From NCBI GenBank assembly GCA_012959985.1, contig DUCD01000062.1, positions 1 through 36,349 of the forward strand: 36,349 bases of DNA, written 5' to 3'. The position numbers and the translations under genes were made by a program. Below are positions 19,352-28,600 of the stretch, piece by piece. A model generated the notes under the pieces. It saw only the letters and a list, made by a program, of their open reading frames with translations. It was not told the DNA's origin and ran no database searches. The DNA is from Verrucomicrobiales bacterium (GTDB lineage: Bacteria > Verrucomicrobiota > Verrucomicrobiia > Limisphaerales > DUCD01). Position 1 is the stretch's first letter; each line of letters begins with the position of its first letter.

Positions 19352-20121
19352 CAATGGGGAGGTTTTGGATGAGGATTAATCAATCTTTCTTTCTCAGGAT
19401 GAAAATTTAACCTGGCACCGGTCTCCCGGATTGGTGGCGAATGGTTTCACTTTGGGCGTAGACAATGGAGTAACCGAATCGATCGGCGATGGTGCGTTTA
19501 TACGTTTCAGAATGGGCGAATCGTCCGTATTTCAATAGCTTGAATGGGTTGCCAGGACAGGTTTCGGTGGAGAATGACAAATATGTATTTACGTTTTCAC
19601 GGGTTCGTCGTTAGGGCTGCCCCGATGGATCTTTATCGTTTCAGTAAAAGCTTCTTCAGTCATTTGAGGTTACAGTTTTCATTGTGATTAAAGCATTCTA
19701 GTTGAAGGAGTGTTAACGGCAACCAAAATCTGCCAGTGACTGATCGGAGTTTCGGCTTTCAAACTTAAAGGTAGAGAATTAACATCGCATGTACTTGGCA
19801 AGCGTCGGTGGGACCACCCTGTCCGGTGCTTCCGTCATCAACTGTTGTTTCTATGCTGCCCTTGTCTCGTAGACCATGACAGATCCAATCAGCCGTCTGA
19901 TCCTGTTTAGAATCATTAAAAGAAAACGGATGGGGAAGATTTCTCTGAAGGTAAGTCTTTTGTTCGTCAACTCTGCCTGCATCGCGGGCGTTCTCGTCTC
20001 TGTTCCAAACTTCAACTTTATCGACGAAGTCGGAACAGCCTAATTGAGTCCTTGACAAAATTCTTTTGTGGAGAGGTTTTTGGGAACTTGACGGCGAGAA
20101 ATCTTAGACTATGTCATCGTA

Positions 20122-20319
20122 TTCGGGCCTCGACATGTTAAACGTCTGATCAGAAATTTCTTAGATGGCTATTACCATTCCCACCGCCCTCGTCAGGGAC
20201 TCAAAAGACAACCGCCTGTTCCGATTGAACAACCAGAGTTCTCAGAAGCTTCCTCACGCCTGATTGCTTTTCCGGTCCTCAACGGACTTCACCACCAATA
20301 CTTCCGAGTTGCCGCATAA
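20122..20319 (+). pseudogene. Second integrase C-terminal fossil
   Basis: Reads FGPRHVKRLIRNFLDGYYHSHRPRQGLKRQPPVPIEQPEFSEASSRLIAFPVLNGLHHQYFRVAA-stop, the C-terminal signature of integrase-core transposases (YHxHRPHQGL... PVLGGLHHxYxxAA). Not in the supplied ORF list because it has no start codon. Confidence 0.75.
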
Positions 20320-20561
20320 TTCATCCTGCAGAAAACACTCCCCCTCCTAACCTGCAGTCGCAAAATGCACCTACCTCACTCCTGCAAGGACCGAAATTCA
20401 TATTCAAGCCTGCGCAGTTGATCGTTGATAGAGATTCTCGGACAAAAATATTCCAGTTTTTATGTGGATGGACTTTTTCCAGTGGACACCCACTGATTTG
20501 CGATGAATGTTTCTTCTAGTGGAGATTTGAAAAAGTTCACTCAAAATCGATTTCTATTCGA

Positions 20562-20752
20562 CTAAGCACCGAGTTCATTAACCGCTCTCCAGGCCTGGTC
20601 AATGGCTATGTTGGCATAGGCGTCGCCGCCGGAGTCTGAATTGGCAATGGATATTCGCCCATGAGGACGCCTCCCCAACTTGGTGAACTTCTTCATGTCA
20701 GTGTCATGGATACTGTTTCCGCCGTAAGCGTAACCATGAGACCAGCGGTTAA
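20562..20752 (-). pseudogene. FAD-dependent amine oxidase/oxidoreductase, C-terminal fragment
   Basis: RVNRWSHGYAYGGNSIHDTDMKKFTKLGRRPHGRISIANSDSGGDAYANIAIDQAWRAVNELGA resembles the C-terminus of flavin-containing oxidases; cut off upstream by the IS end at 20753. Confidence 0.6.
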
Positions 20753-22752
20753 CCCGACTTTCGCTATTCAACCCCGATTCTGATTATTTTCGAGGGTGAG
20801 GCAACTGATTTGCTGAGTGTTTCGAGATGTTGTTCCCCAAATGTGCTTGTGGTGAAGACCTACCCCCTTGAAGCGATGCCATGAATCAAGGACTCTATAG
20901 GTGTCATGTTTCTGCGAGTCATCAACCGGCACAAGAATGGAAAGGATCATCGCTACTACAGCGTGGTGGAGAATCGGCGGGTCCGCGGCGGCAGGCATGT
21001 TCAAAAGACGTTACTGTATTTAGGAGAGATCAATGACACGCAGAAAGCGGGTTGGATCAAGACGATTGATATGATCGACGAGCGGGAGCATCGACAAGTT
21101 GCGCTGTTCCCCGAAGACCGTGACATTCCAGAGGGAGTTGATGTCGGGATTCAAGTTAGACTGTCGGAGTTGCAGCTGCATCGTCCCCGTCAATGGGGTG
21201 CCTGCTGGTTGGCTTGTGAACTTTGGAATCAATTGGGGTTGGATGAGTTCTGGAAGCAGAGGTTGCCGGCAAGCAGGAAGGGCACTCAATGGCGGCATGT
21301 TCTGCAAACACTGGTGTGTTATCGACTCATTGATCCGGGCAGTGAATGGCGGCTGCATCGTTATTGGTTCGATCACAGTGCGATGGCCGATCTACTGGGG
21401 GAAGATTTCCGGATAGCTCAAAAGGATACTCTGTATCGATGTCATGACCGGCTTCTGGAGCACAGGGAGGATTTGTTCAAACACCTCAGGGGACGATGGG
21501 AAGAACTCTTCGATGCAAACTACGAGGTGTTGCTGTACGATCTGACCAGCACATATTTCGAAAGTGATCCGCCCTTTGAGGGCAAGCGGCAGTTCGGATA
21601 CAGCCGGGATAAACGCCCGGACTGTGTCCAGGTTGTCATTGCCCTGGTGGTCACTCCTCAAGGGTTTCCTCTGGGATACGAAGTCATGGCGGGAAACACC
21701 GCTGACAACACGACCCTGCGTGGATTTCTGAAGAAAATCGAGCAGGAGTATGGCAAGGCCCGGCGCGTCTGGGTGATGGATCGAGGGATTCCCACAGAAG
21801 AGGTGCTCAAGGAAATGCGGGAAGCCGAAACGCCGGTTTTCTATCTGGTCGGCACTCCCAAGGGACGCTTGAGTCGCTATGAACAGCGACTGGCAGAACT
21901 GCCCTGGGAAAAGGTTCGCGAGAATGTGTCGGTGAAACTCCTGAAGGAGGGAGAGGAAATCTACATTTATGCTCAGAGTGATGATCGCATTCAGAAAGAG
22001 CGGGCGATGCGGAAACGTCGCCTCCGACGGTTGATCAGTCAGCTTCATTCATTGCGTAATCGTAAAAGGCTCACCCGCGACACTTTGCTGATGAAACTGG
22101 GAGCCCTCAAAAAAGAAGCAGGACGGGCTTTTGGTCTGATGGATATTACGCTGCCCGATTCGGGGCAACCGATCAATCCACAGACATTCCATTGGTGCCT
22201 CATCCTCGACAAATACCGAAAAGTTTACCGCCGTGAGGGGCGGTATCTTTTACGAAGCAACCTGGAATCCGACAACCCGACCCAGCTGTGGGAATACTAC
22301 ATCCAGTTGACTCAGGTCGAGGAGGCATTCCGCAATCTCAAAGGGGATCTGGCAATCCGTCCGATTCATCATCAACTGGAATCACGCATTGAGGCCCACA
22401 TCTTCATTGCCTTCCTGGCCTACTGCCTACAGGTGACTTTAAAGCAACGCTGCAAAAAGCATGCAATGGGTTTGACTCCCAGAAGTGTGCTGGAACAACT
22501 CAAACTCATACAGATGATTGATGTCCATATTCCCACCGTGGATGAGCGCTGGTTGAAGATGCCTCGTTATACCCAACCCGATAAAGCTCAGCAATTGCTG
22601 TTGGCTCAACTTCATCTGGAACTGCCGCCACAACCGCCACCCAAAATTACACGCAACCAATTCGACACCTCATGTGGTGAAGACCTATGATATAAAATGA
22701 TGAAGTTTCCTAACATTCTTGGTTTTTGGATGCTCGAATAGCGAAAGTCGGG
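20753..22752 (+). mobile_element. IS1634/IS4-superfamily-like insertion sequence, about 2.0 kb
   Basis: Perfect 17-bp TIR: CCCGACTTTCGCTATTC (20753-20769) and GAATAGCGAAAGTCGGG (22736-22752) bracket one full-length transposase ORF. Confidence 0.85.
20906..22690 (+). CDS. IS1634-family (IS4 superfamily) transposase
   Basis: 594 aa; MFLRVINRHKNGKDHRYYSVVENRRVRGGRHVQKTLLYLGEI; LLYDLTSTYFES; GFPLGYEVMAGNTADNTTLRGFLKKIE; WVMDRGIPTEEVL; YYIQLTQVEEAFRNLKGDLAIRPIHHQLESRIEAHIFIAFLAYCL (DDE with Y-(2)-R-(3)-E-(6)-K-like region). Confidence 0.92.
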   Translation: MFLRVINRHKNGKDHRYYSVVENRRVRGGRHVQKTLLYLGEINDTQKAGWIKTIDMIDEREHRQVALFPEDRDIPEGVDVGIQVRLSELQLHRPRQWGACWLACELWNQLGLDEFWKQRLPASRKGTQWRHVLQTLVCYRLIDPGSEWRLHRYWFDHSAMADLLGEDFRIAQKDTLYRCHDRLLEHREDLFKHLRGRWEELFDANYEVLLYDLTSTYFESDPPFEGKRQFGYSRDKRPDCVQVVIALVVTPQGFPLGYEVMAGNTADNTTLRGFLKKIEQEYGKARRVWVMDRGIPTEEVLKEMREAETPVFYLVGTPKGRLSRYEQRLAELPWEKVRENVSVKLLKEGEEIYIYAQSDDRIQKERAMRKRRLRRLISQLHSLRNRKRLTRDTLLMKLGALKKEAGRAFGLMDITLPDSGQPINPQTFHWCLILDKYRKVYRREGRYLLRSNLESDNPTQLWEYYIQLTQVEEAFRNLKGDLAIRPIHHQLESRIEAHIFIAFLAYCLQVTLKQRCKKHAMGLTPRSVLEQLKLIQMIDVHIPTVDERWLKMPRYTQPDKAQQLLLAQLHLELPPQPPPKITRNQFDTSCGEDL

Positions 22753-23366
22753 CTAGAGATCAGAAGAGCAATCGCAGTGGAACCACCACCATACATCTCG
22801 GCGGTGGCGTTCACCTCAGCTCCGTTGTCAATGAGAACCTGTGCTACTTCGGCCAGATTGCGGGGCACAACTTGACGATACGTTTCAACACCATTGGAAC
22901 CGACGTAGTGTAGAAGAGTAGAGGCGTGTCCGAAACTCGATCTTTGATAAACGAGCGATGAATTCCGTTCAAGCAGCCCACGCAACAGATCCGTATTCCC
23001 ATTTAAAAGCGCATCGACGGCTGCCTCAAACTCTGGGTCGGGTGGTTACGTTCCACGTTTATCTACATCAGACCAATCAGCAAAACCGTATTCCCGGGCG
23101 ATGGTTTGCCGGGCGTCCTCAAGCGTAAGGTCATATCCCATGATCTCTCCGGCTGAACACCCAACTAATTCTGGGTGCCAACAGGTAATCTGCGTGACGA
23201 CAACCTCATCACCTGACTTGTGTGCCCTAACGATTCGTTCGGCTTGACTGTCAAGTTGCTCTTTAATCGAGAGTTGACGGAACTCATCAGTGAACAAGTC
23301 GCAGTGAAGATGTTCAACGGCTCGGACTTCTTCACAAACATACACCTTCGGATTGGTTTCACTCAT
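22753..23366 (-). pseudogene. Ankyrin-repeat protein, N-terminal part, with in-frame TAA and IS-truncated 3' end
   Basis: MSETNPKVYVCEEVRAVEHLHCDLFTDEFRQLSIKEQ...LEDARQTIAREYGFADWSDVDKRGT, TAA at 23046-23048, then same frame PPDPEFEAAVDALLNGNTDLLRGLLERNSSLVYQRSSFGHASTLLHYVGSNGVETYRQVVPRNLAEVAQVLIDNGAEVNATAEMYGGGSTAIALLISS, then IS sequence. Confidence 0.75.
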
Positions 23367-23584
23367 TTAATTACCAAGGTCTGCCAGTTTTGGCCAGGCA
23401 ACAGGGTTCCACTTATGCTCGAACAGAACCCCAATTCTGCCCGAAAAAGGTAAATGGACTGATCTTGAGTCGGCAATATTTCAAATCATTTCTTGACAAA
23501 ACCTCCACTGTTTATTTTGATAGACACGTCATCCAAGCTTATACTTCGCATTAGAAGAACCCTCAACCTAAGATAATTGTTTCA

Positions 23585-26500
23585 ATGAAACCTTCAGATA
23601 TCATGAAAATATTGGGATGGACAATTCGGGCGATTGTCCTTGCGACTCTAACCACACAATTTGCAGTTAGATCCGACGCGGGCCTGTTCAAGGTCGATTA
23701 CGCTGTGGACCAAAACGACTCTGAAGGCGTGGAGTTGACCGATTGGGATACAATCGCCACTTGGACTTTCGATGATTTCGCTGACGGCATTGCGACGTGG
23801 AATTTGACCGATTTTGGGTCCGGAAGCGATAGTGATGTCACATTGACCATTATTGATAATGAGCCGCTTTCAGCGGACATGGGCTTTGGATCCATCGGTA
23901 TGATCGGGAACAATCCAGTTCCTCAGAATATAGATGTGAACTATGACTCGATCAACGTCCCCGCCGTGGTTAAGGACGACTACCTGTATCGAAACCCGGA
24001 CACAGCAGGAAGCGAATTGCTGTTCCGATTCGCCAATCTTGACCCAGGTACTTACAACGTGACGGTGTTCGAGGGGCGAACCACCGACGCATCACAATTC
24101 GGCAGACTCTGGATCGGGGACATTAATGGCAGTAACGAGCCGACCGAGCAAAATACGGGTGATTTTTCCGGTACCGATGTGGAAGGGGCAGTCGTTCCCG
24201 AAGGTAACCCAAAAACAATTACCTTCGATATCGCCGACGGTGAGTATCTTTGGTATGCGCACATGGAAGACAATTCAGGAGGCATCAGTGGAATGATTAT
24301 CCGGCCTCTTCCCGCAGCCAATACGGGCCTGTTCAAAATCGATTACGCCGTGGACCAAAATGACGTTGAAGGCGTAGAATTAACCGATTGGGATACAATC
24401 CCGACCTGGACTTTCGAGGATTTCGTCGATGGCGACGCAACATGGAGCCTGACCGATTTTGCAGGCGGCAACGACAGTGATGTCACCCTGACAATTATTG
24501 ATAATGAGCCGCTTTCAGCGGACATGGGCTTTGGCACCATCGGCATGATCGGAAACAATCCAGTGCCTCAAAATATGGATGTGATCTATGACTCGATCAG
24601 CGTCCCCGCCGTGGTTAAGGACGACTACCTTTACCGAAACCCGGACACGGGCGGAAGCGAATTACTGTTCCGTTTCGCCAATCTCGACCCAGGCATGTAC
24701 AACGTGACGGTGTTCGAGGGTCGCACTACAGACGCCGCACAATTTGGTAGACTCTGGATTGGTGATATGAACGGCAGCAACGAGCCTGCAGAACAAAATA
24801 CCGGCGACTTTTCCGGTACCGATTCGGATGGGGTCGCCACGCCCGAAGGTAATCCAAAAACATTGGCCTTAGACATCGCTGACGGTGAGTTTCTCTGGTA
24901 TGCACACATGGAAGACAATTCAGGAGGTATCAGCGGAATGATTATCCGGTCCATTTCCGCCGTACTGGATAGCGATAATGACGGTATGCCTGATCTTTGG
25001 GAAACGCAGTTCGGCTTGGATCCAAACGATCCGTCAGACGCCAATGAAGATTGCAACGGAAACGGGGTCATCAACCTTGATGAATTCGAAGCCAACCTTG
25101 ATCCGTGCGATACAACCCCGCCTGCGGTCATTTCAACCGAAGGAAGCCGCTCGGTAAATACCATGCTCCTCACGTTCTCTGAGCAACTGAATCCCACGGA
25201 GGCCAACGACCCATCAAACTACAGCATCAGCCCAAACCTTGCGGTAACGGTTGCCACCTATAGCGAGTTAAGCGGAGCCGTGACATTGACAACCGCTGCA
25301 CAAACACCTGACACGATTTATACAATCACATTGAAAGGACTCAAAGACATTTCCCAAAACGTGGTTTCCGAGGGCGCCAACGCAATTGTCGAGCCGTTCG
25401 CTTTCACTAAAACCGGTGTTCTCAAATTCTCCTATTGGGGAGATGTAACAGGCGGAGCCCCGATCACCGGAGCAACGGTTGTCAATCTAACAGACGATCC
25501 CCGTTCCTTCGCGCCACCGGACATGGTCTTGACGGTTCATTCATTCGACAGTCGCGATGCCTTCCCGGACGACTCACACAACAATTATGGAGCAACAATC
25601 GAAGGCCTGATCACCCCGACGGAGTCGGGAGATTACCACTTCTTTCTGCGCAGCAATGGCGCATCAGAGCTGTTTGTCAGCATCGACGAGAACCCATTAA
25701 ATCAGGTGTTTCAAGCAGAAGAAATGGCATGTTGCAAACCTTTCCAGGAACCTGCAGACCTCGCGTTTCAGACGACTCTCGACCCTGTACCCCTGATCGC
25801 GGGTAAAAGCTATTACATTCGTGCGATCTATAAAGAAGGCGTTGCAGAAGACTACTGTCAAGTGGCATGGAGGAAGACAACGGATACCACGCCGGCAAGA
25901 GACCTCCTGCCCATTCCATCGGAGTTCCTGTCGTCATTGGAAGATTTAGTGGTTCCCGCTCCGGTTAATGGTGGCACACCTAACGCAGACGGCACTTTAG
26001 TCGCAACGGAGGGTGGTTTAAGCCGAGTTGCCTGGAATGGTTCCGGTGTGAATCTTGCATTCTACCCGGAAAAATTCCGTGGTAAGCATCGCCTTGAGCA
26101 AATCACATTGGAGCCTCGCACTGATGACCAAGGCAGGTTTGTCTCCTACTTCGAAACGCCCAATTCCGGAGATATCAATGTCGCGCCTGAGGGGGATTTC
26201 TTCGATAACTATGCGGTCATTCTTTATGGTTTCATTCACCCTTCAGAAACCGGATCTTATCGATTCGCTCTCGCTGCGGACGATGCCGCAGAACTGCACC
26301 TGAGCACTGATGAAAACCCGACAAATTCCGTCCGGATCGCTTCAGAGCCGCAATGGAATCCGGTCCGCAGTTTCGGTAGCACTGATCGTCGTCCCAATGG
26401 GGAAAACCTCTCCGCAGGAGTCGAGCTCGAAGCCGGTCAGAAATACTACGTCGAAGCCATCATGAAAGAAGGCGGTGGAGGTGACAACCTGGCCGTTGCC

Positions 26501-26770
26501 TGGAAAGGACCCGGCGATGGCAGTGCGTTTGCAGACGGAGACCTTCCCATCGGCGGTGAGTTCCTCTCAGGTTTCGCCCCCCTCGTTACTGAACTTGATA
26601 TCAGCATCAGCACCGATGCCGATGGCAATGTTGTCGTCACCTGGACGGGCACGCTGCAATCCGCAACGGATGTGACCGGACCATGGTCCGATGTGGCCGA
26701 TGACAATCAGAGTCCTTTGACTCTGACACCAGATCAGGCCAGACTGTTCGGTCGAGCCATTGCTCCATGA
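23585..26770 (+). CDS. Large secreted multidomain protein with tandem module, TSP3 hinge, Ig-like region and two PA14-like domains
   Basis: Signal-like N-terminus; two copies of a 215-aa unit (GLFKVDYAVDQND.../GLFKIDYAVDQND...); DSDNDGMPDLWETQFGLDPNDPSDANEDCNGNGVINLDEF; YSISPNLAVTVATYSELSGAVTLTTAAQTPDTIYTITLKGLKDISQN; PA14-like NNYGATIEGLITPTESGDYHFFLRSNGASELFVSIDENP and DNYAVILYGFIHPSETGSYRFALAADDAAELHLSTDENP. Confidence 0.85.
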   Translation: MKPSDIMKILGWTIRAIVLATLTTQFAVRSDAGLFKVDYAVDQNDSEGVELTDWDTIATWTFDDFADGIATWNLTDFGSGSDSDVTLTIIDNEPLSADMGFGSIGMIGNNPVPQNIDVNYDSINVPAVVKDDYLYRNPDTAGSELLFRFANLDPGTYNVTVFEGRTTDASQFGRLWIGDINGSNEPTEQNTGDFSGTDVEGAVVPEGNPKTITFDIADGEYLWYAHMEDNSGGISGMIIRPLPAANTGLFKIDYAVDQNDVEGVELTDWDTIPTWTFEDFVDGDATWSLTDFAGGNDSDVTLTIIDNEPLSADMGFGTIGMIGNNPVPQNMDVIYDSISVPAVVKDDYLYRNPDTGGSELLFRFANLDPGMYNVTVFEGRTTDAAQFGRLWIGDMNGSNEPAEQNTGDFSGTDSDGVATPEGNPKTLALDIADGEFLWYAHMEDNSGGISGMIIRSISAVLDSDNDGMPDLWETQFGLDPNDPSDANEDCNGNGVINLDEFEANLDPCDTTPPAVISTEGSRSVNTMLLTFSEQLNPTEANDPSNYSISPNLAVTVATYSELSGAVTLTTAAQTPDTIYTITLKGLKDISQNVVSEGANAIVEPFAFTKTGVLKFSYWGDVTGGAPITGATVVNLTDDPRSFAPPDMVLTVHSFDSRDAFPDDSHNNYGATIEGLITPTESGDYHFFLRSNGASELFVSIDENPLNQVFQAEEMACCKPFQEPADLAFQTTLDPVPLIAGKSYYIRAIYKEGVAEDYCQVAWRKTTDTTPARDLLPIPSEFLSSLEDLVVPAPVNGGTPNADGTLVATEGGLSRVAWNGSGVNLAFYPEKFRGKHRLEQITLEPRTDDQGRFVSYFETPNSGDINVAPEGDFFDNYAVILYGFIHPSETGSYRFALAADDAAELHLSTDENPTNSVRIASEPQWNPVRSFGSTDRRPNGENLSAGVELEAGQKYYVEAIMKEGGGGDNLAVAWKGPGDGSAFADGDLPIGGEFLSGFAPLVTELDISISTDADGNVVVTWTGTLQSATDVTGPWSDVADDNQSPLTLTPDQARLFGRAIAP
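23681..24951 (+). repeat. Tandem in-frame duplication, 645-bp period
   Basis: 23681-24306 aligns with 24326-24951 without apparent gaps; includes a 39-nt identical stretch (TATTGATAATGAGCCGCTTTCAGCGGACATGGGCTTTGG). Confidence 0.9.
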
Positions 26771-26808
26771 TAGCCTAAACAATTTGAGAAGATTCTGAAC
26801 TCCATCAT

Positions 26809-26840
26809 AAAGGCTGAAGCAATCCGCTTCGGCCTTTTTT
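26809..26840 (+). terminator. Rho-independent terminator
   Basis: AAAGGCTGAAGCAATCCGCTTCGGCCTTTTTT: strong stem plus T tract, after the CDS ending at 26770. Confidence 0.85.
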
Positions 26841-27067
26841 GTATTCCAGACAATTCCAACTTTTATACCGGCAGGCCCGGATCGTGGAAGAAAACAAAAA
26901 TCATGGATACACTGATGGCAAGGCAAGCCACTAATAAGCGGCCAACGCTCCCATAGCAGCCTGTTGAAAAACTATGGCTATTGCCTGTTGCATTGGAAAT
27001 GGGCCTCCAGCAAGACGCGGTGAGGGAGAACCCCCTCATGGGGCTGTGACCGAAGCGCAACCCAGGA

Positions 27068-28582
27068 TCAACCCCAATCAGTTCGGGAGGCCACAAACTG
27101 TGCTGAACCGTCGCGGAACCAACCGTCCAATTGATGTGGCTCCTTGAGCTGTTGTCCGCGCATCCTGGAAACCGGTATGAATCGACAATCCAAGTCCGGC
27201 AAGAGGGTCATATCGCTCCACAGTTTTTCAAATTGTGTTACTGGAAAGATGTCCTCCTGACCATGCCCCCAACGTTTCTTTACATCCTTGATAGTGATGT
27301 AGGTTGGAAGCCGTTTGGCGATTCTGCGAATGCCCAACTCGATTTTGCGCCTATCTTCCAAATCCTGTCTCTTCAATCCAAACACTTCCAATACTTGATC
27401 GATATCCATCCAGGTGGTCATGGAGTTGTAATACGAGAGTCTGAATTCGTCTTCCTCCCTGGGCAACGCCAGACCTTCGACCAGACGAGGTCTACCATCG
27501 ATCAGGGCAAGCCCCCCTCCACGATCTTCCATTCGCCGATGGATAACCTCAAAAGACAACACGGATCCGTTTCTAATATGGCAGCCGAGAATTGTCGGAT
27601 CCAGATCTGCCCCCAGAGTATCGATATTATGCATCATCAGATATTTCAACGAAGGGTGCTTCTTCAATAACTCAAGAAGGATTCCGTTTTTCAGAAGATT
27701 GGGAACCTCATACCAATGCCCCACTGGATGTAGACATTGATTCGGCAAGTTATCGAGGTAGTCCGAAGCCTCCCCCGATTGCACCGCCCAGTTCAACATC
27801 GCCGCATGAAAACTGTCCCGAACCTTTTGGGCCTGTTCATCCAATTGCTGCTGGGCGGTTTCTTCCCAGTGAAACCGAAGATCCCGAACCGTCGGAATCA
27901 TTCTGAGACCGATGGTTTTTCCGGGTGACAAATAAACTGAGCTGAAATAATCGTAATAATGCCTATCGTCGAGATGCTCCTGAATCGCCTGATGCGTCAG
28001 GTAACTGGTCGTAAATAAATGTGGTATATCGACGTCCAGGTTCCGGGAGACCTTCCTGCTCTTGGCAAGGTGAGTTTCGATGAATGACCGATGTTTCCCT
28101 TCAAACCGACAGAATGGATTGATCGCCTTGACAACGCCGGCCCCCTGGGTCCAACGACTGCCGACCCCAGCAGCCAAAGTCAGGACCGCCACTTGTCCCG
28201 AGCGAATCGACTCCAATCCACAATCCCGATCATCCTCTTTGGAATCTGCAACCGAAATTAAAGTCGCTGTGTCGATATCTCTGAGGTCGGTGGAAACCGG
28301 CAGTCTGTTTTGAGCCAGACCAATCCTTCCGGCTTTAAGCTCACTACGGATACTCTCGTGTTGCGCCGGATCAAAACCATGCTTAACCAGCAAATCAGAT
28401 ATCCCCCCCGGTTTTTCATTTTGATTCGATGAGTCTTCGGTCGGGAACATTTGGTTGAACACCTGTGACACCATTCCATCGAATTGAGGAAGATCTTTGG
28501 AGAAATTTCTAAACTGCTGAAGTTCCATGCGCTGAGTCGAACTCAATTCAGCAGAAGGTTTTCTCAGCAATCCTGGAACCAT
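27068..28582 (-). CDS. UDPGP-family (UTP--sugar-1-phosphate uridylyltransferase-like) pyrophosphorylase
   Basis: GQVAVLTLAAGVGSRWTQGAGVVKAINPFCRFEGKHRSFIETHLAKSRKVSRNLDVDIPHLFTTSYLTHQAIQEHL; LHPVGHWYEVPNLLKNGILLELLKKHPSLKYLMMHNIDTLGADLDPTILG. Confidence 0.8.
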   Translation of the reverse strand: MVPGLLRKPSAELSSTQRMELQQFRNFSKDLPQFDGMVSQVFNQMFPTEDSSNQNEKPGGISDLLVKHGFDPAQHESIRSELKAGRIGLAQNRLPVSTDLRDIDTATLISVADSKEDDRDCGLESIRSGQVAVLTLAAGVGSRWTQGAGVVKAINPFCRFEGKHRSFIETHLAKSRKVSRNLDVDIPHLFTTSYLTHQAIQEHLDDRHYYDYFSSVYLSPGKTIGLRMIPTVRDLRFHWEETAQQQLDEQAQKVRDSFHAAMLNWAVQSGEASDYLDNLPNQCLHPVGHWYEVPNLLKNGILLELLKKHPSLKYLMMHNIDTLGADLDPTILGCHIRNGSVLSFEVIHRRMEDRGGGLALIDGRPRLVEGLALPREEDEFRLSYYNSMTTWMDIDQVLEVFGLKRQDLEDRRKIELGIRRIAKRLPTYITIKDVKKRWGHGQEDIFPVTQFEKLWSDMTLLPDLDCRFIPVSRMRGQQLKEPHQLDGWFRDGSAQFVASRTDWG

Positions 28583-28600
28583 CAAAACCTTGTGTTCCCT

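Noticed and set aside
19765-20058. 97-aa minus-strand ORF
   Set aside because: No recognisable motif or start context; could be a gene remnant but I cannot support it.
21392-22048. 218-aa minus-strand ORF inside the transposase
   Set aside because: Antisense shadow of the IS1634-like transposase.
24631-25206. 191-aa minus-strand ORF and its near-identical partners at 23698-24558
   Set aside because: They are antisense to the duplicated module; the similarity just reflects the duplication.
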